Below are positions 8,722-16,534 of a stretch of DNA of 64,000 nt, piece by piece (the first letter of the stretch is position 1; each line of letters begins with the position of its first letter). Below the pieces are notes generated by a model. The model was given only the letters and a program-made list of their open reading frames with translations. It was not told the DNA's origin and searched no databases. The position numbers and the translations under genes are program-made. This DNA is from VGJW01 sp035286125. Lineage in GTDB: Bacteria > Cyanobacteriota > Sericytochromatia > S15B-MN24 > VGJW01. The stretch is taken from positions 1 through 64,000 of the forward strand of contig JAYKIS010000013.1 in the NCBI GenBank assembly GCA_035286125.1, read 5' to 3'.

Positions 8722-9988
8722 TCAGGCCTTTGGCCGGCCACCCGGCCCATCGGGGCAGGGGGGGCGGCCACGCGCCCCGCTTGTGGGCCGCCTGCCACGG
8801 GGCGGCGGCATAGGTGCGCAGCGGCCGGCTGACTTCCGACCAGCGATGCCGGGTTGCCGCGGCAGCTACCCGACCCGCGATGGCCTGCCTCGCCGAGGCG
8901 TCGCGCACCAAGGCCTCGAAGGCCTGCGACCAGGCCGCGGGGTCCGCCTCGGGCAGGGCCCAGCCCAGCCCGTCACGCATCACGGCATCGGCAAAGCCGT
9001 CGCCGAGGGTGGTCATGATGGGCCGTCCGGCCCAGAGGAAGTCGAGCAGACGGGTTCGGTAGGAGAATCGCGTCTCGAGGTTGAGCCGATGGGCCGAAAT
9101 GCCGGCGTCGGCCTCGAGCAGCCACCGGCCCCGATCGGCATAGGGGACCCAGTCTTCCACGAGGATCACCTGCTTGCCCAGGGTGCCGAGCCGAGTAGCT
9201 TCGCCGCGAAGCTCCTCAAGGCGTCGATGCCGGGGGCTGCCTGCCTGCGGCGGCTTGCCTGCCAGGAAGACCAGCTTGAGGCGGGGATGGTCCTGCGCAA
9301 GTGCCGCTGCGCCCCGCAAGGGTGTCAGCGGGTCGAACCAGTCCCAGAGTCCGCCATACCACAGGGCGACGACGGAGTCCGGACCCACGCCGGGCAACAG
9401 GCCCCGCAGGACGGGTTCCTCGGCGACAGGCGGTGCCTCGGGGATTCCGAAGGGCACCTCGAGGAAGAATCGATCGAGGCCGGGGTCGGCCGTGTGGCGC
9501 TCGGGCGTCAGCAACCCCAGCGCACAGGCCCGACCGGTCCAGTAGTCGCGTTGCCGATCACTGGCCACGAGGCAGGTATCTGCCCGCGCCATCTGCCATG
9601 CGAGCCAGCGGCGTTGTTCCAGCAGCCGCCAGCGCCTCATCGGCGTGGATTCCGCGCTGGCGAGGACTTCGAGCAGCATGGGGTCGTACAGGTCCAGCAC
9701 CAGGTGTCGGGCTCGTGCGACCAGGCCGGGATGATGCGCCGCCACGAAGCCGCCTGTCACGACCACGTCCGCTTCGGCGGCGTGCCTCGCGAGTCTTGCT
9801 GGCCCGCAGCCCGTGTCCAGTTCGACGGCTGCAGGCAGGCCGGGGGGCGGCGTGCCGGGCAGCGTGCTGGCGAGGACAATGGTATGGCCGTCTTCGGCGA
9901 GGACGCGGGCCAGTTCCGTGGCACGGATCGCCGGACCTGTCATCCTCGGGCCCAGCACGCCATCCGTGGCAACGAGGAGGCGTGTCAC
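8702..9988 (-). CDS. Glycosyltransferase, GT4-like
   Basis: GT-B glycosyltransferase of 428 residues, last gene of the leftward polysaccharide arm. The N-terminal half begins RLLVATDGVLGPRMTGPAIR, a donor/acceptor loop shared with the gene at 16535-17959. The C-terminal half has the VALWYGGLWDWFDPLTPLRG block and LEADAGISAHRLNLETRFSY, where the conserved acidic/E region of the family is expected. The two genes are clearly paralogous (shared WDWFDPLT, FGIP/FGVQ and EADxGIS motifs). Sugar specificity unknown. Start GTG 9988 overlaps the DUF2304 stop by 4 bases (GTGA), so translation is coupled. Confidence 0.8.
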   Translation of the reverse strand: MTRLLVATDGVLGPRMTGPAIRATELARVLAEDGHTIVLASTLPGTPPPGLPAAVELDTGCGPARLARHAAEADVVVTGGFVAAHHPGLVARARHLVLDLYDPMLLEVLASAESTPMRRWRLLEQRRWLAWQMARADTCLVASDRQRDYWTGRACALGLLTPERHTADPGLDRFFLEVPFGIPEAPPVAEEPVLRGLLPGVGPDSVVALWYGGLWDWFDPLTPLRGAAALAQDHPRLKLVFLAGKPPQAGSPRHRRLEELRGEATRLGTLGKQVILVEDWVPYADRGRWLLEADAGISAHRLNLETRFSYRTRLLDFLWAGRPIMTTLGDGFADAVMRDGLGWALPEADPAAWSQAFEALVRDASARQAIAGRVAAAATRHRWSEVSRPLRTYAAAPWQAAHKRGAWPPPLPRWAGWPAKGLIKVVSD

Positions 9989-10386
9989 GCGGGTCCTGCC
10001 GGGGTGGTTCCGGGCTGCCGGGCCGCACGCAGCGTCTCCAGCTCGTGGCGGAGCAGGGCGACTTCCTGGACGAGCGTGCGTTGGCGCTCCTCGAGCCGGG
10101 TGAGGACGATGGCGTGGTGCAGCAGCATGGCGTAGGCGCCACTCGCCATGATCAGCAGCAGGGCGGCCGGTGGGTAGGCGATGCCCACCGCGAAGGCCAG
10201 TTGCTCGAGCAAGGGCCGCCACGTGGCGAGAACGAGGAAAACAAGGGCGATGGCCAGCGCCAGCAGGGCGACTTCCTCGCGCAGCCGGCGGCGCACCAGT
10301 AGCCGACCCACGAGCACCAGTGCCGCCAGGCTGCCGACGATGGCCAGGATCTGGATGCGTCCCGTATCGACTCCGGCGGCACCCAT
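9985..10386 (-). CDS. DUF2304-family small membrane protein
   Basis: Membrane protein of 133 residues with three hydrophobic segments (IQILAIVGSLAALVLVGRLL, EVALLALAIALVFLVLATW, YPPAALLLIMASGAYAMLLH) and a C-terminal coiled stretch LEERQRTLVQEVALLRHELE. Size, topology and position match DUF2304 proteins, which regularly sit beside polyprenyl-phosphate GT2 enzymes. Its ATG overlaps the stop of that GT2 gene (TGATG) and its stop overlaps the next start, so the three genes are coupled. Likely helps membrane anchoring or flipping of a lipid-linked sugar. Function is inferred from context only. Confidence 0.7.
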   Translation of the reverse strand: MGAAGVDTGRIQILAIVGSLAALVLVGRLLVRRRLREEVALLALAIALVFLVLATWRPLLEQLAFAVGIAYPPAALLLIMASGAYAMLLHHAIVLTRLEERQRTLVQEVALLRHELETLRAARQPGTTPAGPA

Positions 10387-11156
10387 CAGCGGGGACTCCT
10401 CGGGCGGAAGGCGTGCAGGCCTATCGCCAGCAGGACCTTGGCCATGTAGTACGCCGACCGCCAGCCGTGAATCGAGGACTGTCCGGCGTGGCGCTCGGTC
10501 ATGACGACTGCGGTCTCATGCAGTCGGAAACCTGCTCGGGCAAGCATCACGACGGCTTCCGGCTCGGGGTAGTCGGGCGGGTAGTGCTGGGCCAGGAAGG
10601 CCAGCGCACGGCTGTTGTAGGCACGGAAGCCCGACGTGCTGTCGGCGATGTCGACCCCGCCCACGAGTCGGTTGGCCAGGCGCAGGAGGCCGATGCCCAG
10701 ACGCCGCAAGGGTGTCGAGCGGAAGGACGTGATGCCCCGGAATCTCGAGCCGACGACCACATCGGCATCCGAAGCGGCCATCGCGTCGAGCAGCAGGCGA
10801 ATCTGATCGGCGGGATGCTGGCCATCACCGTCGACCTGGATCGTGACGTCGGCGCCGCAGGCCAGCGCGTGCCTGAACCCGGTCTGGACGGCCCCACCGA
10901 TCCCCAGGTTGACGGGCAGGTCCAGGACGGTCGCCTGACCCGTCGCTCGGGCCGTGCGACTCGTCTCGTCGGGAGAACCGTCGTTGACGACGATGATCCG
11001 CGCCTTGGGGAAAGCTGCGGCCAGGCTGGCGATGACGCCGGCGATGCTGGCTTCCTCGCGAAAGGCCGGCACGACGAAGGCAACGCCGTCCCCGTCGGGC
11101 CAGGCGTCGGGGGTCGGGGCCATCCGGGGTGCCCGCAGTTCCATGACAGGGTCCAT
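10386..11156 (-). CDS. GT2 glycosyltransferase, polyprenyl-phosphate sugar synthase type
   Basis: GT-A fold family 2 enzyme of 256 residues resembling dolichol-phosphate mannose synthase and GtrB. Visible: VAFVVPAFREEASIAGVIAS, IIVVNDGSPDETSRTA, the NLGIGGAVQTGFRHAL nucleotide-sugar loop, IQVDGDGQHPADQ with the catalytic Asp motif, and VVGSRF. It lacks the C-terminal membrane helices of some relatives, and the adjacent DUF2304 protein may supply them. Expected reaction is transfer of a hexose from a nucleotide sugar to polyprenyl phosphate on the inner membrane face. Start ATG 11156; ATG 11144 and 11123 are alternatives. It lies one base after the flippase-like gene. Confidence 0.82.
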   Translation of the reverse strand: MDPVMELRAPRMAPTPDAWPDGDGVAFVVPAFREEASIAGVIASLAAAFPKARIIVVNDGSPDETSRTARATGQATVLDLPVNLGIGGAVQTGFRHALACGADVTIQVDGDGQHPADQIRLLLDAMAASDADVVVGSRFRGITSFRSTPLRRLGIGLLRLANRLVGGVDIADSTSGFRAYNSRALAFLAQHYPPDYPEPEAVVMLARAGFRLHETAVVMTERHAGQSSIHGWRSAYYMAKVLLAIGLHAFRPRSPR

Positions 11157-11157
11157 A

Positions 11158-12087
11158 CTAGGCCATGCCTGCGCGAGATGGAGCCAGTGCTTCGCCCAGC
11201 AGGACCAGACCGCCGGCCAGCCCGGCCGCGACCAGCAGGCCGAGACTGAGCACGCCCAGCGCCAGGGCTACCGGCTCGGGCACGCCTACGGGCGCAAGCC
11301 AGAGCATCAGCAGGCCCTCCCGCACACCAAGGCCGTTAATGGAAACAGGCAAGCTCGCAAGCAGGCTCATCGCCGGGATGACGGCCAGCATCCAGCCGCG
11401 CGGCACGCCCGGCCACAAGGCGTCGAGCAGCCAGGCGTGGACGACGGCATTGGCGAACTGGATCAGGACCGACAGGACCCACAGGGCCAGCGTGCCGCCT
11501 GCTTGCGAGGCCGTCGGCGGGGCGGTACGTCGGCGCCAAGCCTGCAGCCAGGGCCAGGCAAACGGCAGGCTGCCGAGGACCAGAAGGCCGGCGAGCATCT
11601 GCGGGGACACGCGCTGTTGCAGGGCAGGAGTCGCCGTGATGCCGATGGCCGCCGCGACGAGCAAGGCGTGCAGGGCGAGGAAGCGGTCCGCCACCACCCC
11701 GCCCGCCGCGCGCAGCAGGCCACGGGCCTCGCTGCGTCGTCGCAGGGCCCGGGCGATGTCGCCACCGAAACCGCTGGGCAGGAAGAGGTTGACGCTCATG
11801 CCCACCAGGTGGCTGCGGGTCAGGTCGCGCATCGTGACGCCGGCATCCCCGGCAAGGCGCTCGACCCCCCACCAGCGCAGGATGCTCGCTGCCTGGATCA
11901 AGGCCCAGCCCAGAAGGGCGGCACCCAGGGGGGCCGGCCTGGCCAGTCTCAGGATGCGCCACGATTCCTGCACGTCCACGCGTTGGAGCACCAGCACGAG
12001 CACGAGGGCCGTGCCGATCCACGGCAGCGTGCGGGCCAAGGCGCGGGCCTTCGCCCTTCCGGGTCGTTCATCCGTCTCTGGCAACAC
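11158..12087 (-). CDS. Flippase-like / LPG-synthase-type integral membrane protein
   Basis: Multi-spanning membrane protein of about 309 residues with seven or eight hydrophobic segments. It carries the family marks of the lysylphosphatidylglycerol synthase membrane domain (AglD2/YbhN-like): SHLVGMSVNLFLPSGFGGDI near residue 90, RFLALHALLVAA, and the C-terminal SLLASLPVSINGLGVREGLL. Members act with glycosyltransferases in moving or modifying lipid-linked sugars. Start set at GTG 12087, where TTG 12090 and TTG 12084 are adjacent options. It lies 9 bases after the GT2 gene in the same operon. Confidence 0.75.
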   Translation of the reverse strand: MLPETDERPGRAKARALARTLPWIGTALVLVLVLQRVDVQESWRILRLARPAPLGAALLGWALIQAASILRWWGVERLAGDAGVTMRDLTRSHLVGMSVNLFLPSGFGGDIARALRRRSEARGLLRAAGGVVADRFLALHALLVAAAIGITATPALQQRVSPQMLAGLLVLGSLPFAWPWLQAWRRRTAPPTASQAGGTLALWVLSVLIQFANAVVHAWLLDALWPGVPRGWMLAVIPAMSLLASLPVSINGLGVREGLLMLWLAPVGVPEPVALALGVLSLGLLVAAGLAGGLVLLGEALAPSRAGMA

Positions 12088-12096
12088 CAATGGGCT

Positions 12097-13137
12097 TCAG
12101 TCCTTGAGCGCCAGTTCGCGGGCGGACAGGCCCAGGGCCTTGATCGCCGTACGAATTTCGGCCGCCTTGACCCGGCGCAGGTTGCGCAGCTGCCGCCGCT
12201 CCGCAAGCAGCCGCGGCAAGGCTCGTGCCGTGTCCACGTAAGCCTTGATGAGGATCCCCGCCAGCTCGGCGGCGCCACCGCCCTCCTGACGGAACTTGCC
12301 CGCCGAACCCCGCCCCGTAATCACCCCCCAGGCCTGCAGGAAGTAGCGCACGAGGCTGTGCCAGGGACTGGCCAGCACCATGCCGAGCGGCAGCAGGCGC
12401 AGCCGGACCCACAGGTGGTTGCGCTCGACGAGGTAGGCCTTGAAGGCCGAGTAGCGACCTGCTGCCGCCGAGTAGTGGTGACGTACGACGGCGTCGGGCA
12501 CATACTGGCAGCGGTGCCCCATCCAACGGAAGCGCAGGCCCAGGTCGAAGTCCTCGCAGTAGGCGAAGAAGACTTCCGGAAGTCCGCCGGAAGCCTCGTA
12601 GACGTCGCGCCGGTAGAGCCCGGCGCAGCCGCTGGGCGCGAAGACCTCGCGCGGTTCACGGTGGCGAGCGGCCGGTTCCAGCCTCGCGAGGCCGCGACTC
12701 ATGCCGTCGAGGTAGGGGGCGATGCCCAGGGTGTCGATGGTCCCGGGATCCTCGTGGCTGACGATGCACGTCGCGAACATGGCGACGTCGGAGTGGCGCT
12801 CGGTGGCGGCATCGAGCGCGGCGAGCGTCCCGGGGTCGAGTTCGGCATCGTTGTTGAGGAGCAGCAGCCACTTGCCGTTGGCCTCGCGGATGCCCAGCGC
12901 ATTTCCGGCAGAGTAGCCGTCGTTGGTCGGGCTGGCAACGAACCGGTAGCCCAGTCGCCGGCAGGTTTCGGCGGCCAGCGTGCCCGATCCGTCCGGCGAG
13001 GCATTGTCGACGACGATGACCTCGCGGGCCGGCAGTGTCTGGGCCGCAAGCGACTGCAGGCATGCCTCGATCACGTCCCGGCCCTGGTAGTTGAGCACGA
13101 TGACCGAGACGTCGAAGGTCCGGGATGTGTCAGGCAT
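12097..13137 (-). CDS. GT2 glycosyltransferase, rhamnosyltransferase-like
   Basis: Family 2 glycosyltransferase of 346 residues. Motifs in order: VSVIVLNYQGRDVIEACLQS, VIVVDNASPDGS, NDGYSAGNALGIREA, LLLLNNDAELDPG with the DxD-type metal motif, and FFAYCEDFDLGLRFRWMGHR, which is the ED motif before the catalytic base. This set is typical of WbbL-like rhamnosyltransferases, and an RmlB gene is present at the right end of the window. The C-terminal 100 residues are helical and basic, probably a membrane-facing segment. ATG 13137 overlaps the previous gene by 8 bases. Confidence 0.85.
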   Translation of the reverse strand: MPDTSRTFDVSVIVLNYQGRDVIEACLQSLAAQTLPAREVIVVDNASPDGSGTLAAETCRRLGYRFVASPTNDGYSAGNALGIREANGKWLLLLNNDAELDPGTLAALDAATERHSDVAMFATCIVSHEDPGTIDTLGIAPYLDGMSRGLARLEPAARHREPREVFAPSGCAGLYRRDVYEASGGLPEVFFAYCEDFDLGLRFRWMGHRCQYVPDAVVRHHYSAAAGRYSAFKAYLVERNHLWVRLRLLPLGMVLASPWHSLVRYFLQAWGVITGRGSAGKFRQEGGGAAELAGILIKAYVDTARALPRLLAERRQLRNLRRVKAAEIRTAIKALGLSARELALKD

Positions 13138-13441
13138 GGTCCGGATCCTCGGGGAGTTCCGTCGTCGGGCGAAGGCCGTGGGTGGCGAACACGCCGGCCA
13201 TCACCATGGAGCACAGCAGGTAGGCGCCCAGCAGAAGGCCGTTGGCAGGCGGCTTGAACAGTGCGGGCTTGTATTGGCCCATACGCCGGAGCAAGTAGTC
13301 CGGCCAGGCGAGATCGCCCGCCCCTTCTGCAGCCTCGGTCCCGAGCTGAAAGGCTTGCAGGACGGCCATGCCGGCCATCAGCAGGATCGGCAGGATGAGG
13401 AGCGTGAGCCCCGGACGAAGGGTCTTTCCCGTGTCAGGCAT
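13130..13441 (-). CDS. Small two-helix membrane protein
   Basis: Unrecognised 103-residue protein with two hydrophobic segments, LTLLILPILLMAGMAVLQAF and NGLLLGAYLLCSMVMAGVFA, separated by a hydrophilic loop rich in Gly and acidic residues. It overlaps the DUF2142 gene upstream by 8 bases and the GT2 gene downstream by 8 bases, so it is embedded in the operon and likely translated with them. It could be an accessory subunit of the DUF2142 protein. A frameshifted tail of that protein seems unlikely, because the DUF2142 product ends in a family-like manner. Confidence 0.6.
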   Translation of the reverse strand: MPDTGKTLRPGLTLLILPILLMAGMAVLQAFQLGTEAAEGAGDLAWPDYLLRRMGQYKPALFKPPANGLLLGAYLLCSMVMAGVFATHGLRPTTELPEDPDHA

Positions 13442-14867
13442 AGTAGCGCTCCAGCACGCGCAGCAGGCTCAGCGCCTGGAAGGCGACGAAGCCGGCGGCG
13501 AGCCATCCGGCCACGAGCCCCCGGCGTTCCGGACGGGCCAGGCCCAGGCAACCGACGAACGCAATCAGCAAGTGCGGCAACACCACGGGCAACAGGTAGC
13601 GTCCCTGCAGCATCGGGATGCCCGTGCCGCGCACCACCTGGTACTCGGCGGCATAAAGCGCGGCCAGGAACCCGGCCGTCAGCACGAGGCAGGCTGCCAG
13701 CATCGCGCGCTGCGCGGCCGTGCCCCGGCGGGCGAGGCGCCACGCCCCGAAGGCCCCGACCCACATGAAGGCCTCGGCGATGCGGTAGGCCAGATCGTGG
13801 GTCCGGGTGTCCAACCAGCCGAAAGTGCCCCAGTACTGCTCGACCCACAACGTGTGCGTGCGCGACAGGCCGGGCTGCAGGACGTGTTCGGCAAGATAGC
13901 GGGGCAAGGTTGTCATGGGCGTCGGCGATAGCCCACCCAGGGCCGGCAGCGTGGTGCCGTAGGCCTGCTGCAAGTACCCGAGCCAGGGGGCGACAAGCAA
14001 TGCGGTGCCGGCGGCCGCGCCACCCATCACGCGGAACCACGAGCCCGGGGAGCGTCCGAGATGCCATGCGAAGCCCGCTGTCACGAGGGGGATGAAGGGG
14101 GCGAGGACCATGCCCTGGGGCTTGGTCAGCCACGCGATGCCGAGGCAGAGTCCCATCCCGAGTCCCGTGGCAACGCCCGGTTCGACGCGCCATGAACGCA
14201 ACAGCAACCAGGCGAGGCCGCTTGCCGCCGCGACGAGCATGGCGTCGTTGTTGACCGAGACGCCCATCATCGACAACATCGGCTGGCTGCCGACGATCAG
14301 GGCGAAGGCCGCACGGATGAACGACTGGCGCCAGACCTCGGCAGCCAGCAGCCAGGCCATCAGGACCGTCAGCAGCACGAACACGGTCGACAGCGCCCGC
14401 ACGGCAAAGACACGCGTCAGGATGTCGGCGTTCCCGAAGACCCGGTATACGCCGGCGGCGAGGCCATAGTAGGCGGGCGGGTAGGGGGCGGCTGTCGAGT
14501 TGCCGTCATTCAGGCGATCGAGCGGGGGCGACTGCGCCAGCCGCTCCTCCCCGGGACCCATTGCCGACGAGCCCGTTACGGGCCGGTGATCGGCGTGGAA
14601 GGCCGCGTCGTTGAGGTGGGCCTCGCGTTCGGTGTAGGCCACTTCGGGCGACGACACGTTCGTGGGGCGGCTGCGGTCGAAGCGGGGCAGGCGGCCCGTC
14701 TCGGCCAGGTATTGGACGTAATGGAAGTGGGCCGGTTCGTCCGGCGATTGCCACAGTGGCAGGGCTGCCAGCCAGGCCATCTGCTGGATCAGCACGAAGG
14801 CCAGCACGACGACCAGCCAGCCGGTCGGGTGCCGGACGGCGGAGGCCATCGGGGTCGGGGCGTGCAT
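13434..14867 (-). CDS. DUF2142 membrane protein, GT-C glycosyltransferase-like
   Basis: Integral membrane protein of 477 residues with about 11 hydrophobic segments. After the first helix, LPLWQSPDEPAHFHYVQYLA is the DUF2142 signature. GT-C-type enzymes carry the acidic catalytic site in this first periplasmic loop. Further family-like blocks are YPPAYYGLAAGVYRVFG, GVSVNNDAMLVAAASGLAW and MLQGRYLLPVVLPHLLIAF. Probably transfers a sugar from a lipid-phosphate donor outside the cell, using the product of the GT2/DUF2304 pair. First gene of the leftward arm, divergent from wzm with a 122-base promoter region between. Confidence 0.78.
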   Translation of the reverse strand: MHAPTPMASAVRHPTGWLVVVLAFVLIQQMAWLAALPLWQSPDEPAHFHYVQYLAETGRLPRFDRSRPTNVSSPEVAYTEREAHLNDAAFHADHRPVTGSSAMGPGEERLAQSPPLDRLNDGNSTAAPYPPAYYGLAAGVYRVFGNADILTRVFAVRALSTVFVLLTVLMAWLLAAEVWRQSFIRAAFALIVGSQPMLSMMGVSVNNDAMLVAAASGLAWLLLRSWRVEPGVATGLGMGLCLGIAWLTKPQGMVLAPFIPLVTAGFAWHLGRSPGSWFRVMGGAAAGTALLVAPWLGYLQQAYGTTLPALGGLSPTPMTTLPRYLAEHVLQPGLSRTHTLWVEQYWGTFGWLDTRTHDLAYRIAEAFMWVGAFGAWRLARRGTAAQRAMLAACLVLTAGFLAALYAAEYQVVRGTGIPMLQGRYLLPVVLPHLLIAFVGCLGLARPERRGLVAGWLAAGFVAFQALSLLRVLERYYA

Positions 14868-14911
14868 CCGCCTGCAACCGTACCACGGCCGCCCGCGCGC
14901 CCGCGCGGCGT

Positions 14912-14941
14912 TTGCCCGGCCCCTGCAGCGGCTGGTATCCT
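14912..14941 (+). promoter_or_regulatory. Possible sigma-70-type promoter for wzm-wzt
   Basis: TTGCCC (14912-14917) and TATCCT (14936-14941) are separated by 18 bases in the divergent gap between the DUF2142 gene and wzm. This would start transcription near 14948, about 40 bases before the wzm start. Two matches to the consensus in a GC-rich gap could occur by chance. Confidence 0.35.
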
Positions 14942-14989
14942 AGAACTCCGGTCTTTCCCTCATACCCTTGTTCTGTTCCGGATGTTTCC

Positions 14990-15760
14990 TTGACGACACG
15001 TCCCTGGCTGGCCTACCGGGAAATGTTCCTGGGCCTTGTCGAGCGCGAGGTTCGTGCCCGCTACCGGGGCTCGTTCCTCGGCTTCCTGTGGAGCCTGCTC
15101 AATCCCCTGCTGCTGATGGGCATCTATTCGCTCGTCTTCTCGGTTTTCATGCGCATCCAGGTGCCGCACTACGCCCTGATGCTCTTCACGGGCCTGTTGC
15201 CCTGGACCTGGTTTTCGACCTCCCTTGCCAACGGTACGGCCAGCATCACGGCCAATGCCAACCTCATCAAGAAGGTCTATTTCCCGCTCGAGATCCTGCC
15301 ACTTGTCTCCGTGTCGACCAACTGGGTCAACTTTCTCTTCTCGCTGCCCGTCCTCGGTCTGTTCCTGGCGTGGGAAGGCCTGGGGCCGGGATGGGCAATC
15401 CTGGGCCTGCCCTTGCTTATGGCGCTGCAGTTCTTGCTGACGCTGGGCGTCAATCTGTTCCTCGCGACGCTCAATGCCTTTTACAAGGATGTGGAGCAAC
15501 TGCTGGGGCCCGTGCTTATGGCGTGGTTCTACCTCACGCCAGTGGTATATCCCCTGTCGATGCTGCCATCGGATTATGCGTGGCTGATCCATGTCAATCC
15601 GATGGCGCCGCTGGTCTCCGCTTACCAGGACCTGTTCCTGAAGGGGCAATGGCCCGGCTCGCCTGCCTTGGCCCTCGCGGCCCTCGAGACCATCGTGATT
15701 GTGCTGCTCGGATGGCTTTTCTTCCGACGCCGCAAGTTCATCTTTGCGGAGGTCGTCTGA
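14990..15760 (+). CDS. wzm: Polysaccharide ABC exporter permease (Wzm-type)
   Basis: ABC-2 type permease of about 256 residues. The N-terminus has the family motif REVRARYRGSFLGFLWSLLN followed by PLLLMGIYSLVFSVF, then TGLLPWTWFSTSLANGTASI, ANLIKKVYFPLEILPLVSV and LTPVVYPLSMLP, six membrane segments in all. This is the Wzm/KpsM/TagG family that exports lipid-linked polysaccharide. The start is uncertain: TTG 14990 gives the usual N-terminal length and ATG 15022 is an alternative. Stop and the wzt start share one base (TGATG). Confidence 0.88.
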   Translation: MTTRPWLAYREMFLGLVEREVRARYRGSFLGFLWSLLNPLLLMGIYSLVFSVFMRIQVPHYALMLFTGLLPWTWFSTSLANGTASITANANLIKKVYFPLEILPLVSVSTNWVNFLFSLPVLGLFLAWEGLGPGWAILGLPLLMALQFLLTLGVNLFLATLNAFYKDVEQLLGPVLMAWFYLTPVVYPLSMLPSDYAWLIHVNPMAPLVSAYQDLFLKGQWPGSPALALAALETIVIVLLGWLFFRRRKFIFAEVV

Positions 15761-16530
15761 TGGCGGTGACGGCCACGACGGACATCGGCAGCGTGGAGGT
15801 TCGCGGCGTCTGGAAGGAGTATGCGCTGGCCAGCCAGCGGCCTCGGACGCTCAAGGAGGCCGTGGTCGAGGCTTTGCGTGGACGACTGCCGGAGCGGCCG
15901 CGCACATGGGCGCTTCAGGACGTCGGTTTCCGTATCGAACCCGGCGAGAGCTTCGGGATCATCGGGACCAACGGGTCGGGCAAGAGTACCCTGCTCAAGT
16001 TGCTGACGGGCATCAGCAAGCCCACCCGCGGCACCGTCGATGTGCACGGCAAGGTGTCCGCGTTGCTCGAGTTGGGCGCGGGCTTCCATCCTGACTTCAG
16101 CGGCCGCGAGAACACCTTTCTCAATGGCGCCATCCTCGGCCTCAGCCGCAAGGAGGTGGCCGAGCGCTATGACCGCATCGTCGCCTTTGCCGAACTGGCC
16201 GACCACATCGATCAGCCGGTCAAGACCTATTCGAGCGGGATGTACATGAGGCTTGCCTTCTCTATCGCGGTGCACGTGGAACCCGAGATCCTCATCATTG
16301 ACGAGGTGCTTGCGGTCGGCGACGCCGCCTTCCAGAAGAAGTGCATCGAGCGCATCCGTGGCTTCCGTCGCGAGGGCCGGACCATCATCTTCGTGTCTCA
16401 CAGCCACGGTCAGGTGGCCGAGCTCTGCAGTCGGGCGGCCTGGATCGATAGTGGCGTCCTGCGTGCGGTCGGGCCTTGCGAGGACGTGCTGGCCCAGTAC
16501 GAGGCCCATCTGGCCGGGACCGGGGTGTGA
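15760..16530 (+). CDS. wzt: Polysaccharide ABC exporter ATPase (Wzt-type, short form)
   Basis: ATPase partner of Wzm, 256 residues. Walker A is IIGTNGSGKSTLLK (about 67-80), followed by LLELGAGFHPDFSGRENTFL, which is characteristic of the Wzt/TagH subgroup, signature YSSGMYMRLAF (about 157-167) and Walker B ILIIDEVLAVGD (177-188). It ends near residue 256, so it lacks the C-terminal carbohydrate-binding domain of long Wzt proteins that recognise a capped O-antigen. Export should then be independent of a terminal cap. Starts on the Wzm stop codon. Confidence 0.92.
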   Translation: MAVTATTDIGSVEVRGVWKEYALASQRPRTLKEAVVEALRGRLPERPRTWALQDVGFRIEPGESFGIIGTNGSGKSTLLKLLTGISKPTRGTVDVHGKVSALLELGAGFHPDFSGRENTFLNGAILGLSRKEVAERYDRIVAFAELADHIDQPVKTYSSGMYMRLAFSIAVHVEPEILIIDEVLAVGDAAFQKKCIERIRGFRREGRTIIFVSHSHGQVAELCSRAAWIDSGVLRAVGPCEDVLAQYEAHLAGTGV

Positions 16531-16534
16531 CACC

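Noticed and set aside
10954..13257. 767-codon plus-strand frame opposite the glycosyltransferase operon
   Set aside because: It spans several well-defined minus-strand genes and their junctions, and has His/Gln/Arg-rich shadow composition.
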